NCBI GenBank assembly: GCA_002315825.1
Contig: DCIC01000063.1
Location: 880-8,042 of the forward strand
Source of the DNA: Bacteroidales bacterium UBA1736
GTDB lineage: Bacteria > Bacteroidota > Bacteroidia > Bacteroidales > UBA932
Direction: 5' to 3'
DNA length: 7,163 bases
The position numbers and the translations under genes are program-made. Under the pieces are notes generated by a model. That model was not told where the DNA came from. It did not search any database and saw only the letters and a program-made list of their open reading frames with translations. Below are positions 1 through 4,328 of this stretch, piece by piece. How positions within the stretch are numbered: position 1 is the first letter of the stretch; each line of letters opens with the position of its first letter.

Positions 1-28
1 TTGCTCTATCCAGCTGAGCTACCGAACC
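1..28 (-). tRNA. tRNA, 5' part only (possibly tRNA-Arg)
   Basis: The first 28 bases, read on the minus strand, form the 5' part of a tRNA cut by the window edge. The acceptor strand GGTTCGG (28-22) is followed by T8 A9, then D-stem GCTC (19-16). A 9-base D-loop contains the conserved GG, and the closing strand GAGC (6-3) pairs perfectly. The window stops at about tRNA position 27, so the anticodon is not visible. The D-arm sequence with GGATAGAGCAA is common in bacterial tRNA-Arg, which makes arginine the best guess, but this is memory of family patterns and not proof. A promoter lies just upstream, so the gene probably has its own transcription start with a short leader removed by RNase P. 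Confidence 0.85.
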
Positions 29-39
29 GAATTGGACTG

Positions 40-70
40 CAAATATACGTATTTTTCCGATTATTGCAAG
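40..70 (-). promoter_or_regulatory. Bacteroidota-type promoter for the tRNA
   Basis: On the minus strand TATATTTG (47-40) matches the Bacteroidota -7 box TAnnTTTG exactly. CTTG (70-67) lies 19 bases upstream and fits the -33 box TTTG at the usual 19-21 base spacing. The predicted start site is near 34-36, giving a leader of about 6-8 bases before the mature tRNA 5' end at 28. The match and spacing are visible; promoter activity is inferred. Confidence 0.7.
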
Positions 71-82
71 AGAGGTCCAGTG

Positions 83-946
83 CTATTGAACTTTATCTTT
101 CTTCTTCTTTCCGACCAGTTCAATCCCGAAAATCAGAGCGCAACCGATTATGCACCAAATAATTGCACCCGGAATATGAAGACCGCTGTCAGGGATGGAG
201 CTGACATCGTTCCAAGGCCAGATCTTGACAAGCGAGCCAATGACAAAGCCTACAAGAATCAGCATAGTCTCTCTTTCGCAGCGCTGGAGAAGCCAGTGCA
301 GGAATTTGGCAAATGCCAGAATCCCCACGAGGCAGCCTGCGGCAAATACAGCTAGAGGAACAATATCCAGATTGTTGATTGCGGACATTATATAATCATA
401 TTTGCCGAGAATCACCAATATGAAACTCCCCGAGATGCCCGGGAGAATCATCGTGCAAATCGCCAGAGCCCCGCAAATGAAGATAAACCATAAAGCGTCG
501 GGAGTCCGGGTGGGAGAAAGGGTGCAAATCACAAGCCCGAGGATGCAACCGACAATGGTAATCACCACATCCTTGAATCTCCAATGGTCAATCCCTTTCA
601 GCATATAAAAAGATGAAACGAGAATCAGTCCGAAAAAGAAAGCCCAGGTCTGGACAGGATGAAAATTCAAACAATACTCAGCGAGCTTCGCGAGGGAAAT
701 GATGCTGAGCGCCACTCCGACAAAGAGGCTGAGAAGGAAAGTTCCGTGAATGCTTTTCCAAAAAGATTTGAGGCCGTCTTTGAACAAAGATTTCCATACG
801 CTCACGCCCATCAGAGAATTGAGCGCCTCCACAATCTCTGAGTATATGCCTGTAATCAGGGCAATAGTCCCTCCGGACACTCCGGGGATGACGTTGGCCG
901 CTCCCATAAAGAAGCCTTTTACTGCAACTATGATGTTTGTACTCAT
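83..946 (-). CDS. popT: DUF368 / PopT-family polyprenyl-phosphate transporter
   Basis: This 287-residue protein is a multi-pass inner-membrane protein of the DUF368 family (Pfam PF04018). Members of this family (PopT) were shown in other bacteria to move undecaprenyl phosphate back to the cytoplasmic face, recycling the lipid carrier for peptidoglycan and surface polysaccharide synthesis. Two related signature motifs are present, as expected for an internally duplicated fold: PGVSGG at residues 21-26, within GAANVIPG, and PGISGS at 169-174, after a hydrophobic stretch. The rest is mostly hydrophobic helices, ending in a lysine-rich, probably cytoplasmic tail (KKKKDK). The length is normal for the family. 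I chose ATG at 946. An in-frame TTG at 964 would add six residues, but it lies upstream of the likely transcription start. The gene is divergent from the UPF0104 gene, and no clear terminator is seen before the tRNA downstream. Family call is firm; substrate in this organism is inferred. Confidence 0.93.
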   Translation of the reverse strand: MSTNIIVAVKGFFMGAANVIPGVSGGTIALITGIYSEIVEALNSLMGVSVWKSLFKDGLKSFWKSIHGTFLLSLFVGVALSIISLAKLAEYCLNFHPVQTWAFFFGLILVSSFYMLKGIDHWRFKDVVITIVGCILGLVICTLSPTRTPDALWFIFICGALAICTMILPGISGSFILVILGKYDYIMSAINNLDIVPLAVFAAGCLVGILAFAKFLHWLLQRCERETMLILVGFVIGSLVKIWPWNDVSSIPDSGLHIPGAIIWCIIGCALIFGIELVGKKKKDKVQ

Positions 947-948
947 AT

Positions 949-982
949 CTTGCAAAAATAGCAAATTAATTAGGTAAATTTG
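949..982 (+). promoter_or_regulatory. Promoter of the UPF0104 gene, 5 bases from the start codon
   Basis: TAAATTTG (975-982) matches the Bacteroidota -7 box TAnnTTTG. CTTG (949-952) or TTGC (950-953) lies 21-22 bases upstream as a possible -33 element. Only five bases (983-987) separate the -7 box from the GTG start at 988, so the transcript probably begins at the start codon. The element occupies the same 41-base region as the opposing DUF368 promoter, so RNA polymerase is unlikely to bind both at once. Confidence 0.55.
953..960 (-). promoter_or_regulatory. -7 box of the DUF368 gene promoter, 6 bases from the start codon
   Basis: TATTTTTG on the minus strand (960-953) matches TAnnTTTG and lies only 6 bases (CAAGAT) before the ATG at 946. 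With this class of promoter the transcript would start at or within a few bases of the start codon, so the mRNA would be leaderless or nearly so. No good -33 TTTG is seen at 19-21 bases, which lowers confidence. Confidence 0.5.
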
Positions 983-987
983 CGGCC

Positions 988-1935
988 GTGAAAAGTAAAC
1001 TCAAATATATCTTGTCCGTAGCGGTAGCGGTTGTACTGTTGTATTTCGCCTTCAGGGGAGTGAAATGGGCTGACTTTCTGGATGTCCTGGTGGAATGCAA
1101 GTGGGGATTTGTCGCCCTCTCCATCGGATGCGGTGTGGCCGCCGCCTGGTTCAGGGGTGCCAGATGGGCTTTGATGCTCAAACCCATATATCCCGGAATA
1201 AAGGACATTCAATGTTTCAACGCTGTCAATATTTCCCGACTCTCAGATTATGTGCTTCCATACAGCAGCGCAGTGGTCAGAGCAGGGGTCGTCCTGAATA
1301 AAGATCTGCATCTTGACAAATCCTTCGGAACAGTTGTGCTGGAGAGGACCTGGGATGTTGTGAGTCTGTTCTTCCTTATAGTACTCCTTCTGATATTCAG
1401 ATGGAATATGTTCGGTGATTTCTTTCAGGAAAAGGTACTTGACCCGATGATGGGCCGCATCGATATCAAAGTGATATGTCTGGGAGCGATAGTATTGATC
1501 GCAGCTGTGATCCTTGTGCTGACAAACAGACGTGTCAGGACATTTGTGAAAGGCATCCTTCAAGGCGCCGGCACTTGTATCCATATGCCCAAGAAAGGGT
1601 GGTTCTTCATTTACACCTTCCTTATGTGGGGGATGTTTCTGATGATGACTCTTTCGATTATCTGGTCTCTTCCTGAAAATTATAATCTCAACCTGGTGGA
1701 TGGCATTTTCATAATGCTTGTGGGCAGTATCGCAAGTGTCATCCCTGTCCCCGGCGGATTCGGGGCTTTCCATTATCTTGTGGCTATGGCCCTGCAGACG
1801 ATATATGATGTCCCCTTCGAGGTGGGTATCGTCTTTGCCACCCTCTCCCACGAGTCTCAGGCAGTGATGATGATGGTGGCAGGCGCTGTTTCCTATTTCA
1901 TTGAAGGCAGAAAGAAAAAGGTAATCGACTGGTAG
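988..1935 (+). CDS. UPF0104 / LPG synthase TM-region family membrane protein
   Basis: The 315-residue product is an integral membrane protein of the UPF0104 / lysylphosphatidylglycerol synthase TM-region family (Pfam PF03706). It corresponds to the flippase-like membrane half of MprF without the aminoacyl-transferase domain. Hydrophobic segments lie near residues 6-22, 40-55, 124-138, 160-178, 205-228, 239-254 and 279-304. Family hallmarks are the loop LSDYVLPYSSAVVRAG (85-100), the ER..D motif at 119-123, and PVPGGFGAFHY (253-263) before the last helices. In many relatives a glutamate occurs shortly after PGG.G; here that place reads FHY, as I recall for Bacteroidota members. The start is GTG at 988: a hydrophobic helix follows at once, no nearby upstream in-frame start fits, and the N-terminus looks complete. 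No Shine-Dalgarno is present. The substrate is unknown; a role in moving or sensing a membrane lipid is inferred from the family and from the divergent DUF368 neighbour. Confidence 0.88.
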   Translation: MKSKLKYILSVAVAVVLLYFAFRGVKWADFLDVLVECKWGFVALSIGCGVAAAWFRGARWALMLKPIYPGIKDIQCFNAVNISRLSDYVLPYSSAVVRAGVVLNKDLHLDKSFGTVVLERTWDVVSLFFLIVLLLIFRWNMFGDFFQEKVLDPMMGRIDIKVICLGAIVLIAAVILVLTNRRVRTFVKGILQGAGTCIHMPKKGWFFIYTFLMWGMFLMMTLSIIWSLPENYNLNLVDGIFIMLVGSIASVIPVPGGFGAFHYLVAMALQTIYDVPFEVGIVFATLSHESQAVMMMVAGAVSYFIEGRKKKVIDW

Positions 1936-1958
1936 AGCCCGCGGACTCAGTACATTAC

Positions 1959-1984
1959 AAAAAAAATAGACCTTGCGGCCTATT
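1959..1984 (-). terminator. Intrinsic terminator of the secreted-protein gene
   Basis: On the minus strand AATAGGCC (1984-1977) pairs with GGTCTATT (1972-1965), with one G-U, around a GCAA tetraloop. The last two T of the stem plus six more make a run of eight T down to 1959. The stem contains the TAG stop codon (1982-1980) of the gene it terminates. On the plus strand the hairpin is not followed by a T run, so it is not a clear terminator for the convergent UPF0104 gene. Confidence 0.85.
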
Positions 1985-2408
1985 CTTCAGTTCCTTTGAA
2001 TTTGGCGAGGAACCTTAGCGATGAGTGGTCCGGCCATTGGATAATCATATTGACTTCTTTTACGTGGAAATCTTCGATTATCTGAAACTCAACTTCCTCT
2101 CCAGAATCCAACTTTCCTTCTCCGGTGGAGATCCAGATGTGGCTCACTGAAGTCACATCAATACTTTCTGGATTGTATGTGATAGTGATGTCGGGAAGAA
2201 CAATCTTCTTGTCTTTGTCATTGAAGCATACGTCGCCCTTGGCATTGCCGGGGAACTTGCTCTCACCCTTGATATTGGCTCCTGAAGTGAGAGATATGGA
2301 CTGTGAGATGGTATAGACTGACTTGTAGTTTGTCTCAAAAACACTTTGAGCGTTGGCACATATAGCCGATATTGTCAAGGCGGCGACAGCCAGAATGATT
2401 TTTTTCAT
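1980..2408 (-). CDS. Small Sec-secreted protein of unknown function
   Basis: I do not recognise the family of this 142-residue protein. It begins with a clear signal peptide: MKK, a hydrophobic core at residues 4-16, and a likely cleavage after ANA at residue 20, leaving mature QSVFETNY. The residues around Cys17 do not fit a lipobox, so it is probably a soluble periplasmic or exported protein and not a lipoprotein. The mature part (about 122 residues) has alternating polar and hydrophobic residues suggesting mainly beta strands. It has one cysteine (in GDVCFND) and many acidic residues, with no recognisable catalytic motif. The gene stands alone: it has its own promoter upstream, an intrinsic terminator that overlaps its stop codon, and the xth terminator behind it. 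The ATG at 2408 is chosen because it starts the signal peptide. Secretion is well supported; function is open. Confidence 0.85.
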   Translation of the reverse strand: MKKIILAVAALTISAICANAQSVFETNYKSVYTISQSISLTSGANIKGESKFPGNAKGDVCFNDKDKKIVLPDITITYNPESIDVTSVSHIWISTGEGKLDSGEEVEFQIIEDFHVKEVNMIIQWPDHSSLRFLAKFKGTEE

Positions 2409-2434
2409 ATCAGATTATGGTTTGATTATTTACA

Positions 2435-2442
2435 CAAATATA
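2435..2442 (-). promoter_or_regulatory. -7 box of the secreted-protein gene promoter
   Basis: TATATTTG on the minus strand (2442-2435) matches TAnnTTTG exactly. The predicted start near 2430 gives a leader of roughly 20 AT-rich bases before ATG 2408. A TTTG is present at 2461-2458 but only 15 bases upstream, shorter than the usual 19-21, so the -33 element is uncertain. The rest of the 148-base gap holds only the xth terminator. Confidence 0.6.
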
Positions 2443-2511
2443 AAGAAAAAACAGTGACAAACATCTAGCGGCTACAAAAAATAGTAAATTATCGGAAATT
2501 AAGGAATGATG

Positions 2512-2558
2512 AAAAAATAAGTTGGTAAGATTCAACAAAGATTACCAACTTATTTTTT
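2512..2558 (-). terminator. Long perfect hairpin terminator after xth (bidirectional form)
   Basis: Two 17-base arms, 2512-2528 and 2542-2558, are perfect reverse complements around a 13-base loop. The outer six pairs are A-T, giving an A run on one side and a T run on the other, so the structure can act as a Rho-independent terminator on either strand. On the minus strand it begins within the TAA stop codon of xth (2559-2557) and ends the rpoC-oxidoreductase-xth run. Confidence 0.9.
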
Positions 2559-3315
2559 AAGATTTACTAAGAACAAGCTCCACCGGACAATGGTCCGACC
2601 CGAAAATCTCATTATGGATGTCCGCGGAGACGATGTCTCCCTTCAGATTGTCGGATACGAGAAAATAATCAATGCGCCAGCCTGCGTTCCTCTCTCTTGC
2701 ATTCATTCTATATGACCACCAGGAGTATTTGACCTCCTCGGGATGAAGAAATCTCCAACTGTCCACAAAACCATTGTCAAGAAGTTGGGTGAACTTACCT
2801 CTTTCTTCATCGGAGAAGCCTGCATTGAAATGATTTGTGGCAGGGTTTTTCAAATCTATCTCCTGATGTGCCACATTCAAGTCTCCGCATACGACCACAG
2901 CTTTTCTCTCCGAGAGAGAACACAGGTATTTTCTGAAATCATCTTCCCAACTCATCCTATAGTCCAGTCTCTTGAGACCGTCCTGAGAATTGGGGACATA
3001 GACACAGACCAGAAAGTATTCTTCCATTTCAAGAGTAATCACCCGTCCCTCGTGATCGTGGGCGTCCACACCAATCCCATAACTGACGCTGAGGGGAGTG
3101 AGTCTGGTATAAATGGCCGTGCCTGAATAGCCCTTCTTGTCCGCATAATTCCAGTATGACTGATACCCGAGAAATTCCATATCGAGCTGTCCCGCCTGGA
3201 GCTTTGTCTCCTGAAGGCAGACGAAATCCGCATCCAGAGAGTCAAAGATATTGGCAAATCCTTTTCCTGCTACGGCTCTCAGGCCATTGACATTCCAGCT
3301 GACAAACTTTATCAT
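2557..3315 (-). CDS. xth: Exodeoxyribonuclease III, APE1/ExoA type AP endonuclease
   Basis: This 252-residue enzyme belongs to the exonuclease III family of the endonuclease/exonuclease/phosphatase fold. It cuts the DNA backbone 5' of abasic sites and trims blocked 3' ends in base excision repair in the cytoplasm. Catalytic landmarks are in order: SWNVNGLRA with Asn8; LQETKLQ with metal-binding Glu36; YVPNS with Tyr106; GDLNVAH with Asp145 and Asn147; and SDHCP near the end with Asp241 and His242. The segment WWSYRMNARERNAGWRIDYF resembles human APE1 and streptococcal ExoA more than E. coli XthA, placing it in that subfamily. Length is normal and complete. Its ATG overlaps the TGA of the upstream oxidoreductase by four bases (ATGA), suggesting translational coupling. 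A strong hairpin follows directly. No separate promoter is visible. Confidence 0.96.
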   Translation of the reverse strand: MIKFVSWNVNGLRAVAGKGFANIFDSLDADFVCLQETKLQAGQLDMEFLGYQSYWNYADKKGYSGTAIYTRLTPLSVSYGIGVDAHDHEGRVITLEMEEYFLVCVYVPNSQDGLKRLDYRMSWEDDFRKYLCSLSERKAVVVCGDLNVAHQEIDLKNPATNHFNAGFSDEERGKFTQLLDNGFVDSWRFLHPEEVKYSWWSYRMNARERNAGWRIDYFLVSDNLKGDIVSADIHNEIFGSDHCPVELVLSKS

Positions 3316-4325
3316 TTCACACTCTTGTTTATCTCGTCCATTATCTGCCTGTTGACAAGCGATGCTTCGTGGGAATTGATCTCCGACTCGATTCCACCCC
3401 GGTCGATGACATTGAGGAATTCTTCAAACTCGTAGAAGTAGCTGTCCATCTCCAGACCTTCTCTGATTGTCTCTCTGGGCTTTATGGGATTCCTCCCTCC
3501 GCTGGGTGCGGAGTAGGGGATGAATTCAGCTTTGATGCAGTTGTGGATATTGTCCAGAATAATGCTTCCGCCCTCCGCGCAGAACTCTGTCGCCGTGTGT
3601 GCATCCACCGCCTTGGAATAGGACAGATTTGCAGTCATTCCTTCGTATCCCAGAAGCACCATTCCCTGCGTATTGACCTCCCCGCAATCGGTTTTGATGG
3701 TGCTGATGCAGGAAGAAATACTTTGAGGCTTGCCAAAGAGCACAGCGAGGGGGTAAGTGGTATAGATTCCAATGTCCTCGAGCGCTCCACCTCCCATCTG
3801 AGGGTTGAAGCTGTTGGCAACGATACCCTGCTTGAGCGCCTCGTATTTGGTGGAGTATTGGCAGTAGCTGGAGAAATATTGGCGTATGACTCCAATTTCA
3901 GGAAGTTTTGCCCTTGCCGCTCTGAAATTGGGGTTGAGGGTAGCGATCATCGCTTCCATCAGGGCCTTGCCGTTTCTTCGGGAGGCTTGGATCATCTCTT
4001 CAACCTCAGCGCTGTTGCAGGCAAGAGGCTTTTCGCAAAGGACGTGCTTTCCTCTGTTGAGACAGGCGAGGGTGTAATCTTTGTGTGTCTTGTTGGGCGT
4101 GCCGATGTAAACTGCATCCACCTCAGGGCATTCTGCCATCTTCTCAATGGAGGTGAAAACCTTTGTGTCCTTATCAAACACTTCAGGATGGGATGAAATA
4201 AAAGCTATGGCAGCATCCTCGCTACGCGAGCATACTGCCACAGCTTTAAACCTCCGATCCTGGATAGCGCCCTTCAGAACCCAGTCGGATATTCTTCCGG
4301 TGCCGACTATTCCAAATCGAATCAT
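3312..4325 (-). CDS. Gfo/Idh/MocA family NAD(P)-dependent oxidoreductase
   Basis: The 337-residue protein is a cytoplasmic dehydrogenase of the Gfo/Idh/MocA family, which act on sugars, inositols and related polyols. The N-terminal Rossmann domain shows GIVGTGRIS (residues 5-13) for dinucleotide binding, YIGTPNKTH (73-81), and CEKPLA (97-102), whose Glu-Lys-Pro is the family signature. The C-terminal domain contains EAMIATLNP (124-132) and GGGALEDIGIY (178-188), the pattern of the trans-1,2-dihydrodiol dehydrogenase-like branch. The substrate cannot be read from the sequence. No signal peptide is present, unlike many secreted Bacteroidota members. The ATG at 4325 follows the rpoC stop by 3 bases, and the gene overlaps xth by 4, so it sits inside a transcription unit with housekeeping genes and not in a sugar-utilisation cluster. 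Confidence 0.94.
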   Translation of the reverse strand: MIRFGIVGTGRISDWVLKGAIQDRRFKAVAVCSRSEDAAIAFISSHPEVFDKDTKVFTSIEKMAECPEVDAVYIGTPNKTHKDYTLACLNRGKHVLCEKPLACNSAEVEEMIQASRRNGKALMEAMIATLNPNFRAARAKLPEIGVIRQYFSSYCQYSTKYEALKQGIVANSFNPQMGGGALEDIGIYTTYPLAVLFGKPQSISSCISTIKTDCGEVNTQGMVLLGYEGMTANLSYSKAVDAHTATEFCAEGGSIILDNIHNCIKAEFIPYSAPSGGRNPIKPRETIREGLEMDSYFYEFEEFLNVIDRGGIESEINSHEASLVNRQIMDEINKSVK

Positions 4326-4328
4326 ATT

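Noticed and set aside
947..964. TTG at 964 as an upstream start of the DUF368 gene
   Set aside because: It would add six residues and place the likely -7 promoter box inside the coding region. ATG 946 gives the normal family N-terminus.
1243..1851. A 202-codon open frame on the minus strand
   Set aside because: It is antisense to the UPF0104 gene. The translation is rich in His and Lys with no domain or start context, which is typical of a shadow frame of a hydrophobic protein.
1935..1948. Near-palindrome GAGCCCGCGGACTC just after the UPF0104 stop, as a terminator or operator
   Set aside because: It has a mismatch, no room for a loop and no T run directly after it, so it does not form a usable terminator hairpin. 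A single short palindrome is expected by chance.
2506..2520. Very short plus-strand frame ATGATGAAAAAATAA after an AAGGA-like site
   Set aside because: It has four codons and overlaps the left arm of the xth terminator hairpin. There is no promoter, so it is chance in AT-rich DNA.
3369..4196. A 275-codon open frame on the plus strand
   Set aside because: It lies entirely antisense to the Gfo/Idh/MocA gene, whose motifs are unmistakable. Its translation shows no recognisable domain, so it is a shadow of codon use on the other strand.
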